The notes under the pieces are model-generated. The model was not told the DNA's origin, ran no database searches, and worked only from the letters and a program-made list of their open reading frames with translations. Source: an uncultured Prevotella sp. (GTDB lineage: Bacteria > Bacteroidota > Bacteroidia > Bacteroidales > Bacteroidaceae). From it: a stretch of 50,586 nt of DNA. Where the stretch lies: positions 1 through 50,586 of the forward strand of contig CAMJGE010000014.1 of the NCBI GenBank assembly GCA_946405145.1. Direction: 5' to 3'. Both the position numbers and the translations under genes were made by a program. Shown here in pieces: positions 38,167-48,968 of this stretch. Position 1 is the stretch's first letter. The number at the start of each line of letters is the position of its first letter.

Positions 38167-40074
38167 ATGAAGAAGTTCTTTTTATTTGGTTTTCTTTCAT
38201 TCCTGTTCCCGAAATTTTCGTCAGCACAGGACTTCCGTTTCGACGAGGTAACCTACAGCCCCGAGAAAACAGTGTTCACCCTCTTTGCGCCAAACGATGC
38301 GAAGCAGGTTGTTGTGCGCATCTATGATGAAGGTCTTGGCGGCAAAGCAGGAAAGACCATCAAGATGAAACGCATCGCCAACGAACAGTGGCAAACCACC
38401 GTCAAAGGCGACCTGATAGGTAAGTTTTATACCTTCGACATGGGACAAGGCGAATGCCCGGGTGTTTTCGCCAAAGCCGTTGGCGTCAACGGCAAGCGAG
38501 GAGCTATCATCAACTTATCGAAGACCGATCCGGAGGGATGGGCGCAGGATCAGCACCCTGTCACGAAATCGCCCGCCGACTTAGTGATCTACGAGATGCA
38601 CCATCGTGACTTCTCCATCAACCGTCCGGATGCGAAGTATCCAGGCAAGTTCATGGCACTGACAGAGCCCTGGGCCATCAATCACCTGAAGGAGCTCGGT
38701 GTGAACGCTGTCCACATCCTCCCCTCTTACGATTACGGTTCAGTGGATGAGACACGCCTCAGCGACAACAAATACAACTGGGGGTACGACCCTGTGAACT
38801 ACAACGTGCCAGAGGGTGGTTACTCCACCGATCCCTATGCTCCGGAAGTACGCATCCGCGAGTTCAAGCAGATGGTGAAAGCCCTCCACGAGGCAGGCAT
38901 CCGCGTGATCCTCGACGTGGTATATAACCACACCTACGACATCGAGCATTCTAACTTCCAGCGCACCTATCCCGACTATTACTATCGTAAAACTACGGAC
39001 GGGCAGTATAGCAACGGCTCAGGCTGTGGCAACGAAACCGCCTCAGACAAGCCTATGATGCGTAAGTTCATGTTGGAGAGCGTGAAATACTGGATCAACG
39101 AGTACCATATTGACGGTTTCCGTTTCGACCTGATGGGTGTCCACGACATCGAGACGATGAACCAGATCCGTGCGATGGTGGATACCATCGATCCCACCAT
39201 CTATATCTATGGTGAGGGCTGGAGCGCAGGCACATGCGCTTATCCCCAGGAGCAGCTCGCCATGAAAGCCCATATCTATCAGATGCCAGGCATCGCAGCT
39301 TTCAGCGACGAGATCCGCGATGCCCTTCGCGGTCCCTTCTCCGACGATACGATGACAGGTTGGATTGGTGGTAAGGACGAATCTGAATCCATCAAGTTCG
39401 GCATTGCAGGAGCCATCCAGCATCCCCAGATCGACATGGCGAAGGTGAACTACAGCAAGGCGCCCTGGGCTCTCGAACCCACACAGATGATCTCCTACGT
39501 GAGCTGTCACGACGACATGTGCCTCGTGGACCGCCTCAAGGCTTCTATCTCTGGTATCACCGAGGAGGAACTGATCCGTCTCGACCTGTTGGCACAGACA
39601 GCAGTCTTCACCTCACAGGGTGTGCCATTTATGCTTAGTGGCGAAGAACTGTTGCGCAACAAAAAAGGCGTACACAACAGCTTTGAATCGCCTGACAGCA
39701 TCAACCAGTTGGATTGGACCAACAAGGAGAAATACCCTCAGGTCTTTGACTACTACAAGAACCTTATCGCCCTGCGCCAGCATCATCCTGCCTTCCGCTT
39801 GGGCAATGCAGATCTTGTACGTAAGCACCTTGAGTTCCTTGATGCCCCAAAGGGTGTTGTGGCTTATCGCCTAAAGAACTATGCGGGCCGCGACGACTGG
39901 CGTGACATTATTGTCATTCTGAATGCTACCAAGGCAGATGTAGAAGTTAACATCCCTAAAGGTGACTATACAATAGTCTGTCGCGAAGGTCATATAGACG
40001 AACATGGCTTGGGTACGATCCAAGGGGAAAAACTCTCCGTCAGTCCCCAGTCGGCAATTATCGCTCATAACTAA
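38167..40074 (+). CDS. pulA: Type I pullulanase (GH13, subfamily 14-like)
   Basis: A 635-residue protein with signal peptide (MKKFFLFGFLSFLFPKFSSA). Early CBM48-like domain (about 25-110), then the type I pullulanase hallmark YNWGYDP (about 204), VVYNHTYD, catalytic Asp in GFRFDLMGVHD (about 318), Glu in YGEGWSAG (about 349) and VSCHDDMC (about 447). It debranches alpha-1,6 links of starch, glycogen or pullulan. The ATG at 38167 is chosen; an upstream TTG frame overlaps the hairpin. It is the last gene of the starch operon and ends directly in a strong terminator. Confidence 0.94.
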   Translation: MKKFFLFGFLSFLFPKFSSAQDFRFDEVTYSPEKTVFTLFAPNDAKQVVVRIYDEGLGGKAGKTIKMKRIANEQWQTTVKGDLIGKFYTFDMGQGECPGVFAKAVGVNGKRGAIINLSKTDPEGWAQDQHPVTKSPADLVIYEMHHRDFSINRPDAKYPGKFMALTEPWAINHLKELGVNAVHILPSYDYGSVDETRLSDNKYNWGYDPVNYNVPEGGYSTDPYAPEVRIREFKQMVKALHEAGIRVILDVVYNHTYDIEHSNFQRTYPDYYYRKTTDGQYSNGSGCGNETASDKPMMRKFMLESVKYWINEYHIDGFRFDLMGVHDIETMNQIRAMVDTIDPTIYIYGEGWSAGTCAYPQEQLAMKAHIYQMPGIAAFSDEIRDALRGPFSDDTMTGWIGGKDESESIKFGIAGAIQHPQIDMAKVNYSKAPWALEPTQMISYVSCHDDMCLVDRLKASISGITEEELIRLDLLAQTAVFTSQGVPFMLSGEELLRNKKGVHNSFESPDSINQLDWTNKEKYPQVFDYYKNLIALRQHHPAFRLGNADLVRKHLEFLDAPKGVVAYRLKNYAGRDDWRDIIVILNATKADVEVNIPKGDYTIVCREGHIDEHGLGTIQGEKLSVSPQSAIIAHN

Positions 40075-40116
40075 ACGAATCGTCCTCACCAATGCAGTGA
40101 GGACGATTCGTTTTTT
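40074..40116. terminator. Bidirectional terminator between pullulanase and the HAD lipoprotein gene
   Basis: A perfect 16-bp stem (40074-40089 with 40097-40112), a 7-nt loop and a run of six Ts. It begins within the pullulanase stop codon and serves the converging gene as well. Confidence 0.9.
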
Positions 40117-40136
40117 AATCAGTAAAGACGGGCTTC

Positions 40137-41201
40137 TTATTTAAAGGTAAAGTCAGTCTTCTCCACCCCGTCGCCATAGATGGTCTTGAAGTCGTCTCTC
40201 ATCGAGATGACATGATAGCCCGCCTCACGCCATTTCTCGGCGAGGGCGAGTGCCTTCTCCCTGTTGGCGTGGTCTCTCGCCTCGTCGTCGGCTATCAGCA
40301 TAAAGGCCGCCGTCTTGTAGTTCGGGTTGCTCAGGCAGTAGTTGTGCATGGCGCAGTCGCCGCTGCTGTTGCCGAACGAGAGGACGGGCACCTTGCCTAT
40401 CTCCTGGCTGATCTGTAACACCTTGTTGGTCTTCAGGTTCTTGATGATGAGTTCGTCGGTGCGAATCAGGTTTTCCGCCTTCTCCATCGTGTAGTTCACG
40501 CCTTCCTCGGTGCCCTGCTTGGTAGAGCGGAGCTTCACGTCCATGCCGATCACACGGTTGGGCTCGATGCCCAGCGCCTCCACGAGTGCCCTACAGATAA
40601 AGCGGTCGGAGCCCGAAACAACGTAGAAGGTGAATCCATTCGCCTTCAGATAGTCGAACACTTGCAGCATGGGCTTGTAGAAGCCCTGACCGAAAGTCAT
40701 GCCCTTGAAGCCGTTGGCTGGCTTGGCGGCATACGCCTTGACATAGGCGTCAAACTCTGCCAGCGTCATGCCGGCATAGGCTTTCGCCGCAGCCCGTGCG
40801 TGCTTCATGTCGAAGTGTGAGGGCAGCGGCTTTCCGTCTCTGACGAAATCCCTAATCTCCTGAGCTGTCTCCTTGACATCCTCTGGCGCCTTGTCCTTAT
40901 ACGAGGCATCCTCCAGCACCCGCTCCTCCAGCAGGTTATACTCGAAGTAGGTCGGGTAGAGCTCGCCGACGAAGGTTCCGTCCATGTCGAAGGTCGCAAT
41001 GCGGTCCTCCTTCTTGATAAAGTTCTTCGACGAGGGGTTGGTCACGTCCTCGACATACGTCTGGAGTGCGGTTGCCGCCTCGCACGTGTTCCAGAGCGTC
41101 AGGTAGTCCTTGGCAGAGGGCTGCACCACGTTCTCGTCCTTGGTGCAGCCCGTGAGCACGCCAAAGACGATGATTACAAACGGGAATAAGAATCTTTTCA
41201 T
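40137..41201 (-). CDS. HAD-superfamily phosphatase-like lipoprotein
   Basis: A 354-residue protein. Lipobox LTGC (Cys about 19) after a hydrophobic signal predicts a lipoprotein. The HAD motif I FDMDGTFVGE lies at about 70-80; motif II is YVVSGSDRFI; late acidic motif SFGNSSGDCAM matches motif IV. A helical cap lies between motifs I and II. HAD enzymes use the first Asp as phospho-nucleophile. A secreted phosphomonoesterase is the likely activity; the substrate is unknown. ATG at 41201 is preferred over a GTG two codons upstream. The promoter TACCTTTG is at 41246-41239. Confidence 0.85.
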   Translation of the reverse strand: MKRFLFPFVIIVFGVLTGCTKDENVVQPSAKDYLTLWNTCEAATALQTYVEDVTNPSSKNFIKKEDRIATFDMDGTFVGELYPTYFEYNLLEERVLEDASYKDKAPEDVKETAQEIRDFVRDGKPLPSHFDMKHARAAAKAYAGMTLAEFDAYVKAYAAKPANGFKGMTFGQGFYKPMLQVFDYLKANGFTFYVVSGSDRFICRALVEALGIEPNRVIGMDVKLRSTKQGTEEGVNYTMEKAENLIRTDELIIKNLKTNKVLQISQEIGKVPVLSFGNSSGDCAMHNYCLSNPNYKTAAFMLIADDEARDHANREKALALAEKWREAGYHVISMRDDFKTIYGDGVEKTDFTFK

Positions 41202-41238
41202 AAGCACTTTATTTATTACTCAATTAGTAATTCGACCG

Positions 41239-41246
41239 CAAAGGTA
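41239..41246 (-). promoter_or_regulatory. -7 box of the HAD lipoprotein gene
   Basis: TACCTTTG on the minus strand, 37 nt before the ATG at 41201. Confidence 0.6.
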
Positions 41247-41374
41247 CAAAAAACTCCGCAAAAATCCACCAACACCTACCCATTTTTTCAATTATGTCCC
41301 AATCGCCAGCGTTAATTTATACAAATCCAAACAAATTTGATACAAAAAAGCATTTTTGTTTGAAGAAAAATGTC

Positions 41375-41382
41375 TATCTTTG
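41375..41382 (+). promoter_or_regulatory. -7 box of the fucose-isomerase-family gene
   Basis: TATCTTTG, 36 nt before the ATG at 41419. Two TTTG copies nearby are at shorter than usual spacing. Confidence 0.6.
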
Positions 41383-41418
41383 CAACCTGTGAACTAAGCA
41401 TTACTTTTTTAACTTAAA

Positions 41419-42921
41419 ATGAATATGAATAATGTACCTGTAATTAAGGTGGGTATTGTCGCTGTAAGTCGCGACTGTTTCCCCGAGTCATTGGCCGTCA
41501 ACCGCCGCAAAGCCGTTGTCGCCAAGTATGAAGAGAAGTTTGGCAAGGAAGGTATCTACGAGTGCCCCATCACCATCGTTGAGAGTGAGATCCACGCTCA
41601 GCAGGCTCTTGAGGATGTGAAGAAGGCTGGATGTAACGCCCTGTGCGTTTATCTGGGCAACTTCGGTCCTGAGATCTCTGAGACCATGATTGCCGATTGG
41701 TTCCAGGGGCCAACGATGTTCTGCGCCGCCGCCGAGGAGACTCAGAAGGATCTGATTGACGGTCGTGGCGACGCTTACTGCGGTATGCTGAATGCCAGTC
41801 AGGCACTGAGTCTGCGCAAGACCCGTGCCTATATCCCAGAGGAGCCCGTTGGCGATGCTGGCCAGTGCGCTGAGATGATTCACGAGTTCCTGCCTATCGC
41901 CCGTGCGATTGTAGGTCTGCAGAACCTGAAGATCATCAGCTTCGGTCCTCGTCCAAACAACTTCCTGGCTTGTAACGCACCTATCCGTGCCCTCTATGAT
42001 CTCGACGTGGAGATTGAGGAGAACTCAGAGCTCGACCTGCTTGAGGCTTTCCAGAAGCACCAGGGCGATCCCCGTATCGACGGTGTAGTAAAGGATATGG
42101 CTGCTGAGCTCGGCACAGGTAATAAGATTCCTTCAGTGCTGCCAAAGCTCGCTCAGTATGAGTTGACACTGACAGACTGGATTGAGGCTCACAAGGGCTC
42201 TCGTCAGTTCGTGGCTATGGCTAACAAGTGCTGGCCTGCCTTCCAGACCATGTTCGGCTTCGTACCTTGCTACGTGAACAGCCGTCTGACTGGTCGTGGT
42301 ATCCCCGTGGCTTGTGAGGTTGATATCTATGGCGCTCTGTCAGAGTACATCGGCACCTGCATCAGCCAGGATGCCGTTACCCTGCTCGACATCAACAACA
42401 CCGTTCCCCAGGATATGTACGAGGAGAGCATCAAGGGCAAGAAGTTCGCTTGCGACACCTATACAGAGAAGGAGATCTTCATGGGCTTCCACTGCGGTAA
42501 TACTGCTTCAAGTAAGGTTTGCAACTGTCAGATGTGCTTCCAGCGCATTATGGCCCGCGCTCTGCCTGTAGAGGTAACCAATGGTACACTGGAGGGTGAT
42601 ATTCAGCCAGGTCTGGCTACTGTTTATCGTCTGCAGTCAACTGCCGACACCAAGCTCCGCGCTTACATCGCTCAGGGTGAGGTTATCCCAGTAGCTACCC
42701 GCTCATTCGGTTCTATCGGTATCTTCGGTATCAAGAACATGAGCCGCTTCTATCGTCACGTCCTCATCGAGAAGCACTACCCACACCACTGCGCCGTGAT
42801 GTTCGGCCATCAGGGTAAGTATCTCTGGGAGGTTCTCAAGTACATGGGTATCCCCGTTGACGAGATTGACTACAACTTCCCGAAGGGTGACTTCTATCCC
42901 ACAGAGAATCCATTTGCATAA
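41419..42921 (+). CDS. L-fucose/L-arabinose isomerase-family protein
   Basis: A 500-residue cytoplasmic protein. It has the isomerase fold features: early VGIVAVSRDCFPESL, a central FGPRPNNFLACNAPIRALYD, then CEVDIYGALSEYIG and DINNTVP, whose Glu and Asp match metal-ligand positions of the family, and GFHCGNTA with the candidate third ligand His. The length is shorter than E. coli FucI (about 590) and near that of Bacteroidota homologues. It would interconvert an aldose and ketose such as fucose and fuculose; the specific sugar is not proven. Possible link to fucose released by the GH29 enzyme at 23419-25146. Monocistronic with its own promoter and terminator. Confidence 0.8.
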   Translation: MNMNNVPVIKVGIVAVSRDCFPESLAVNRRKAVVAKYEEKFGKEGIYECPITIVESEIHAQQALEDVKKAGCNALCVYLGNFGPEISETMIADWFQGPTMFCAAAEETQKDLIDGRGDAYCGMLNASQALSLRKTRAYIPEEPVGDAGQCAEMIHEFLPIARAIVGLQNLKIISFGPRPNNFLACNAPIRALYDLDVEIEENSELDLLEAFQKHQGDPRIDGVVKDMAAELGTGNKIPSVLPKLAQYELTLTDWIEAHKGSRQFVAMANKCWPAFQTMFGFVPCYVNSRLTGRGIPVACEVDIYGALSEYIGTCISQDAVTLLDINNTVPQDMYEESIKGKKFACDTYTEKEIFMGFHCGNTASSKVCNCQMCFQRIMARALPVEVTNGTLEGDIQPGLATVYRLQSTADTKLRAYIAQGEVIPVATRSFGSIGIFGIKNMSRFYRHVLIEKHYPHHCAVMFGHQGKYLWEVLKYMGIPVDEIDYNFPKGDFYPTENPFA

Positions 42922-42940
42922 TACAATGCAACATACAAAG

Positions 42941-42973
42941 AATCCCCGACCGCATGGCCGGGGATTTTCTTTT
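42941..42973 (+). terminator. Terminator after the isomerase gene
   Basis: AATCCCCG pairs with CGGGGATT around a loop, followed by a T-rich tail (TTCTTTT). It lies between converging genes and may serve both. Confidence 0.85.
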
Positions 42974-42984
42974 GCATTACTTTT

Positions 42985-44265
<1,281 letters not shown>

Positions 44266-46707
44266 TCAATGACGTGTCGTTATCTGGAGTGAAGACGGCT
44301 TCAGTCCCTCAGCTTCACAGCTCAATTGAAGCGTGCCTGCCTCGTCGCTACTCTGTACTAGCACCTGCGCCAGACCATTGAAGGCGGGAATGCTGAACGT
44401 GTGACAGTCCTTCTCCTTCGGATGATCTTCACCCAGATACATCGGATCGCCATTGCCGACACCGAGGATACGCCCATGTCCCTCCAGTCGGAAAGTCAGC
44501 TTCGGACAGGCATCAGGTACGATACGACCCTTCTGATCCTGTACCTCGATGGTTACAACAGCGAGATCGCGCCCATCAGCAGTGATCGTCTGACGATCTG
44601 CCTTCAGCACCGTCTTTGCGGCAGGCTTGGTGGTCTCAATGGTCTGTGTCATCACCCGTTTGCCTTTCTCGTAGCCGATGGCAACCACCTTGCCAGGCTG
44701 ATAAACGGCTTTCCATTTCAGGTGTCCATTACAAGGCATCGTCTGACGTCCCAGATTTTTGCCATTCACAATCAGTTCCACCTCATCGCAGTTGCTGTAA
44801 GCCCAGAGTTCCACCTCTTCACCCTCATGTCCCTGCAGGTTCCAGTGAGGGAAAATATGAAGCACAGGGATCTCCGTCCACCACGACTTCAGGTAGAAAG
44901 CCTCATCCTTGGGGAATCCGCAATAATCAAGGATACCGAATTCGGAATCAGTTGCAGGATACTTGAGCGGATTAGGCTCCCCCCGATAGTCGAAGCCTGT
45001 CCAGTAGAAGAGTCCGGCTGCCCAGGGACGCTCGGCATAGAACTTCCAGCCGCGTTCGATGACATTCTCAACACCGGGCTTATCCGTGCGGTTGATACTG
45101 ATCATACGACCTGGATAATCAGGGGTGTCAAAATACCAACCACGTGTACCACAACCCGTAGTCTCTTCCGTTCCGACGATCTTCCACAAGGGGTTTGCCT
45201 GCTTACGGTTATCCACATCGTTCTGAACGATATAGTTAAAGCCTACCACGTCGAGTCCCTTGATCATCTCGGAACCTCCAGCATTGGCAATAGTGCTGTG
45301 GCGCGTGGGGTCAAACAGTTTCGTATATTCACGCATGGATTCAGCCACCCGTATGCCCTGAACGGTGTTCTCAAGTCCCCACTCTTCATTTCCGTCGCTC
45401 CAGAGGATGATGCTTGGATGATTCCGATCGCGCTTAATCATCCGCTCCAACAGACGCAGGTGTTCCTCGTTGATACCCATCAGACGGTTCTCGTCGATAA
45501 CAAGGATACCCTCACGATCGCAGACATCGAGCAGAGCTGGTGTCATCGGATTGTGAGAGGCACGATAAGCGTTGCAACCAAACTGCTTCAGTTGTTTGAT
45601 GCGCCAAGCCTGTAGTGCATCCGGGATGGCGGAACCCACACCGGCATGATCCTGATGCAGGTTTACGCCCTTCAGTTTCAGCTGTTGTCCGTTGAGGATG
45701 AAACCCTTTTCTGCATCGAAGGCGATATCACGGATACCTGTCGTTGTCAGGTAAACATCCGTTACCTGACCATCTTGCATGACGGTGGTTTCCACCTGAT
45801 AGAGATAAGGATCGGTAGTGCTCCAGAGATGGGGCTGGCTGACGGTGAGTTGTTGCTTGCAACCTATAGTCTCCTTCGCCTTCAGGCAGAGTGTTAGTGG
45901 GGCAGACTTCGCCACCTCCTTGCCCTCAGCATCGAGCAAACGCTGCGATACATTACATTGGCTGTCCTTCAGACTGTTGTTCTTCACCTCTGTCTCCACC
46001 ACGAGTTCTGCTACTGTATAGGGCTTTTGCAGTTTGGCATAGACGAATGTACCGAAGGGAGCCACACTCACCAGAGCCTTCTTCTCAAGCCAGACATCAC
46101 GATAGATGCCAGCTCCTTCATAGAACCATCCCTCCTCGAGCGAAGCATCAGCACGGACACAGATCAGGTTGTCCTCACCATATTTAATATAAGGTGTGAT
46201 ATCGAAGACCTGAGTCACATAACCGCTCGGCTCCGTACCCATATAGAAACCGTTAAACCACACCTGGGCATTCCTGAAGATACCGTCAAAGCGCAGTTCT
46301 ATCTGTTTGCCAAGATCCTCTTCGCAGATCTTCACCAACTTACGATACCAGCCTACGCTCGTCTCTGGATACTTCCATCCTATAGTCTTATAACCATGAG
46401 AATGACTGGCCTCAGAGGCATAAGGCAGAGTAGCCACCCAGTCGTGAGGCACCTGTACTTCCTCCCAGCCTGCATCATCGAATTTCTGAGCATACGGTCC
46501 CTCGTTATGAATCGAGTTAGCCTTTGTCAGATAGTTAAAATACTCCGTTCCACAGCCGAAGTCCTTCTGCGGATCAGCAGAATGGCCCAGTTTGAACTTC
46601 CAACCTTTATCCAACCGGATCGTCTCACGTACACTTTGCGCATTGGCTACTGTCATTATCAGGCAACCTATCATTGCCACAATCATCGTCTTTAGTTGTA
46701 TCATCAT
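44266..46707 (-). CDS. GH2 glycosidase (beta-galactosidase-like)
   Basis: An 813-residue protein with signal peptide (MMIQLKTMIVAMIGCLIMTV...). Sugar-binding domain (about 25-200), Ig-like (about 210-310), TIM barrel (about 310-600) with KLKGVNLHQDHAGVGSAI, acid/base Glu in WSDGNEEWG (about 439) and probable nucleophile in GTEETTGCGTRGW (about 512), then a DUF4982-like and a terminal Ig-like domain. It belongs to the shorter GH2 group with Ig tails rather than full LacZ. The substrate could be beta-galactoside or another beta-glycoside. It heads an operon with the CE1 esterase. Confidence 0.9.
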   Translation of the reverse strand: MMIQLKTMIVAMIGCLIMTVANAQSVRETIRLDKGWKFKLGHSADPQKDFGCGTEYFNYLTKANSIHNEGPYAQKFDDAGWEEVQVPHDWVATLPYASEASHSHGYKTIGWKYPETSVGWYRKLVKICEEDLGKQIELRFDGIFRNAQVWFNGFYMGTEPSGYVTQVFDITPYIKYGEDNLICVRADASLEEGWFYEGAGIYRDVWLEKKALVSVAPFGTFVYAKLQKPYTVAELVVETEVKNNSLKDSQCNVSQRLLDAEGKEVAKSAPLTLCLKAKETIGCKQQLTVSQPHLWSTTDPYLYQVETTVMQDGQVTDVYLTTTGIRDIAFDAEKGFILNGQQLKLKGVNLHQDHAGVGSAIPDALQAWRIKQLKQFGCNAYRASHNPMTPALLDVCDREGILVIDENRLMGINEEHLRLLERMIKRDRNHPSIILWSDGNEEWGLENTVQGIRVAESMREYTKLFDPTRHSTIANAGGSEMIKGLDVVGFNYIVQNDVDNRKQANPLWKIVGTEETTGCGTRGWYFDTPDYPGRMISINRTDKPGVENVIERGWKFYAERPWAAGLFYWTGFDYRGEPNPLKYPATDSEFGILDYCGFPKDEAFYLKSWWTEIPVLHIFPHWNLQGHEGEEVELWAYSNCDEVELIVNGKNLGRQTMPCNGHLKWKAVYQPGKVVAIGYEKGKRVMTQTIETTKPAAKTVLKADRQTITADGRDLAVVTIEVQDQKGRIVPDACPKLTFRLEGHGRILGVGNGDPMYLGEDHPKEKDCHTFSIPAFNGLAQVLVQSSDEAGTLQLSCEAEGLKPSSLQITTRH

Positions 46708-46745
46708 GCTAGTTATTATTTACACATTATTATATATAATCGCTG

Positions 46746-46753
46746 CAAAGATA
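46746..46753 (-). promoter_or_regulatory. -7 box of the GH2-CE1 operon
   Basis: TATCTTTG on the minus strand, 38 nt before the ATG at 46707. No -33 match at 20 nt. Confidence 0.6.
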
Positions 46754-46822
46754 CAACTATTTTTCTGATATTGGATAAAAATCGCCTAAACTTTTCTATT
46801 GCTCATTCCTTCACCTCCGGTT

Positions 46823-46837
46823 GTGCAAACGTTTATC
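46823..46837. promoter_or_regulatory. LacI-type operator upstream of the GH13 gene
   Basis: GTGCAAACGTTTATC shares TGCAAACGTTT with the palindrome at 32935-32950. Its centre is about 62 nt upstream of the -7 box TATCTTTG (46892-46899), the same distance as at malQ. It lies between divergent GH2 and GH13 genes. Confidence 0.65.
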
Positions 46838-46891
46838 CTTGCAACTGAAAGAAAAACAGTCCCAAAGCATACAACCTGCGGAATAATTTCT

Positions 46892-46899
46892 TATCTTTG
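46892..46899 (+). promoter_or_regulatory. -7 box of the GH13 gene
   Basis: TATCTTTG, 26 nt before the ATG at 46926. It lacks a TTTG at 20 nt, consistent with dependence on an activator. Confidence 0.65.
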
Positions 46900-46925
46900 C
46901 ATCGAAAGTATAAACTAAAAACATT

Positions 46926-48854
46926 ATGCGACTATTTCTTATAACTGCCATTATGATGGCAAACGTATTGACGATGAGTGCAGCAAAGAAAACTGTGATT
47001 GACCGAATTGAGCCTACCGATTGGTATGTAGGAATGAAGAACCCCTCTTTGCAGTTGATGGTCTATGGCGCGGGAATCCGCGATGTAGCAAGTGTCACCA
47101 CCGACTATCCTGGTGTGACAATTGATAGTCTGGTACGCCTCGACTCCCCGAACTATCTACTCATCTACCTGAACCTCGGAGATGCTCAGCCTGGTACGAT
47201 GACCCTGAACTTCGGCAAGACGAAGGTAGCTTATCAGCTCAAGGCTCGCGAAAAGAAGGGGGAAGAGCGCATGGGTTTCACCAATGCCGACGTGCTCTAC
47301 ATGCTGATGCCAGACCGTTTTGCACAAGGAGCCAACCACCCCAAGCAGATCAAGGGTATGCGTAGCTATGTAGAAGATCGTTCTAAGCCCTCACTCCGTC
47401 ATGGTGGAGACCTTAATGGTATCCGTGATCACCTTGACTATTTCAAGGAACTCGGCGTAACCGCTCTCTGGTTCACACCTGTGCTCGAAAACGATTCTCC
47501 AGACACCGAAAATGGTTTCTCCACCTATCATGGATATGCTACAACAAATTATTATAAGGTTGATCCCCGTTTCGGTTCCAACAAAGACTATAAACGGCTT
47601 TGTGACGAGGCTCATGCCAAGGGGCTGAAAGTGGTAATGGACATGATTTTCAACCACAGCGGTTTTGAACACCCTTGGACGAAAGATATGCCTTCTAAAG
47701 ACTGGCTCAATACACCAGACTGGCTTAACGAGGATGCCAGTGGACGCGACCCTATGACAGGTTTCACAGCGAATGCTGATGGTTCGGAGCCTGCCAAGAG
47801 CAAATACCTCCAGACCAGTTATAAGCTAACCCCCATTGTGGATCCTTACGCTTCGAAAATTGATCTGAAGGAGACAACAGAAGGATGGTTTGTTCCCTCT
47901 ATGCCCGACCTCAACCAACATAATCCTCATCTCATGCGCTATCTTATCCAAAATAGCATTTGGTGGATTGAGACTGTCGGTATCGATGGTATCCGCATGG
48001 ACACCTATCCTTATGCCTATGATAACGCTATGGCTCAATGGATGAAAGAACTCGATGATGAGTATCCTAACTTCAACACTGTTGGTGAGACATGGGTCAC
48101 AGAACCTGCCTATACCGCCACTTGGCAGAAGGACTCGAAACTTTCCAAAAACAACTCCTACCTGAAGACCGTTATGGACTTCAGCTTCTTCGACAAGCTG
48201 ACACAGGCCAAGGACGAGGAAACCGATGGTTTCTGGAAAGGACTGAATCGTCTATATTATTCGTTTGTCTATGATTACCTCTACCCTAATCCATCGAGTG
48301 TGATGGCCTTTATCGAGAATCACGACACCGACCGTTTCTTGGGTGATGGCTGCGACACACTGGCATTGAAACAGGCACTCGCCCTCTTGTTGACCGTAAA
48401 CCGTATTCCACAGCTTTACTACGGCACTGAGATCCTGATGAACGGTACTAAAGAGGTAACCGACGGTAACGTTCGCAAAGATTTCCCCGGTGGTTTCCCA
48501 GGCGACGAGCATAATGCCTTTATTAAAGAAGGACGCACGAAGGCTGAACAGGCCATGTTCCAATGGACAAGCCGACTCCTTCATTGGCGACAGGGCAACG
48601 AAACAATCACAAAGGGGACACAGACACAGTTCATCCCTTATAATGGCATCTATGTCATTGCCCGCCAATATGAAGGTAACACTGTGCTCACGGTTCTTAA
48701 TGGCACCAGCCAGGCTGCCACCATGGATGTAGAGCGTTATGCTGAAATTATCGGTGCTACTTCTAAAGCTAAGGATATTCCTACCGGACGCTACTACGAC
48801 CTCTCTAAAAATTTCGATCTCAAGCCCCGTCAAAGCCTAATTCTCGAATTTTAG
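46926..48854 (+). CDS. GH13 neopullulanase / SusA-type alpha-amylase
   Basis: A 642-residue protein with signal peptide (MRLFLITAIMMANVLTMSAA). N-terminal cyclomaltodextrinase-type Ig domain (about 25-110). The GH13 barrel has VLYMLMPDRFAQG, DMIFNHSGF, catalytic Asp in GIRMDTYPYA (about 357), Glu in VGETWVTE (about 387) and the transition-state Asp in FIENHDTDR (about 464). The C-terminal beta domain ends PRQSLILEF. It is periplasmic or surface-exposed and cleaves alpha-1,4 links of maltooligosaccharides or pullulan. It shares an operator type with the malQ operon 14 kb away, though no susC, susD or regulator gene is adjacent. Confidence 0.93.
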   Translation: MRLFLITAIMMANVLTMSAAKKTVIDRIEPTDWYVGMKNPSLQLMVYGAGIRDVASVTTDYPGVTIDSLVRLDSPNYLLIYLNLGDAQPGTMTLNFGKTKVAYQLKAREKKGEERMGFTNADVLYMLMPDRFAQGANHPKQIKGMRSYVEDRSKPSLRHGGDLNGIRDHLDYFKELGVTALWFTPVLENDSPDTENGFSTYHGYATTNYYKVDPRFGSNKDYKRLCDEAHAKGLKVVMDMIFNHSGFEHPWTKDMPSKDWLNTPDWLNEDASGRDPMTGFTANADGSEPAKSKYLQTSYKLTPIVDPYASKIDLKETTEGWFVPSMPDLNQHNPHLMRYLIQNSIWWIETVGIDGIRMDTYPYAYDNAMAQWMKELDDEYPNFNTVGETWVTEPAYTATWQKDSKLSKNNSYLKTVMDFSFFDKLTQAKDEETDGFWKGLNRLYYSFVYDYLYPNPSSVMAFIENHDTDRFLGDGCDTLALKQALALLLTVNRIPQLYYGTEILMNGTKEVTDGNVRKDFPGGFPGDEHNAFIKEGRTKAEQAMFQWTSRLLHWRQGNETITKGTQTQFIPYNGIYVIARQYEGNTVLTVLNGTSQAATMDVERYAEIIGATSKAKDIPTGRYYDLSKNFDLKPRQSLILEF

Positions 48855-48884
48855 AGGTATAAACATAGCATCCTGAAACATATT

Positions 48885-48930
48885 CGAAAGTATATGAAAC
48901 ATCCGTGTACATATACTTTCGATTTTTTTT
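48885..48930 (+). terminator. Terminator after the GH13 gene
   Basis: CGAAAGTATATG (48885-48896) pairs perfectly with CATATACTTTCG (48910-48921), followed by eight Ts. Confidence 0.9.
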
Positions 48931-48931
48931 G

Positions 48932-48939
48932 TACTTTTG
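48932..48939 (+). promoter_or_regulatory. -7 box of the terminal GH115 gene
   Basis: TACTTTTG directly after the preceding terminator's T tract, 29 nt before the ATG at 48969. Confidence 0.5.
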
Positions 48940-48968
48940 CCGACAAATTAAAACCAAAAAACAGACCA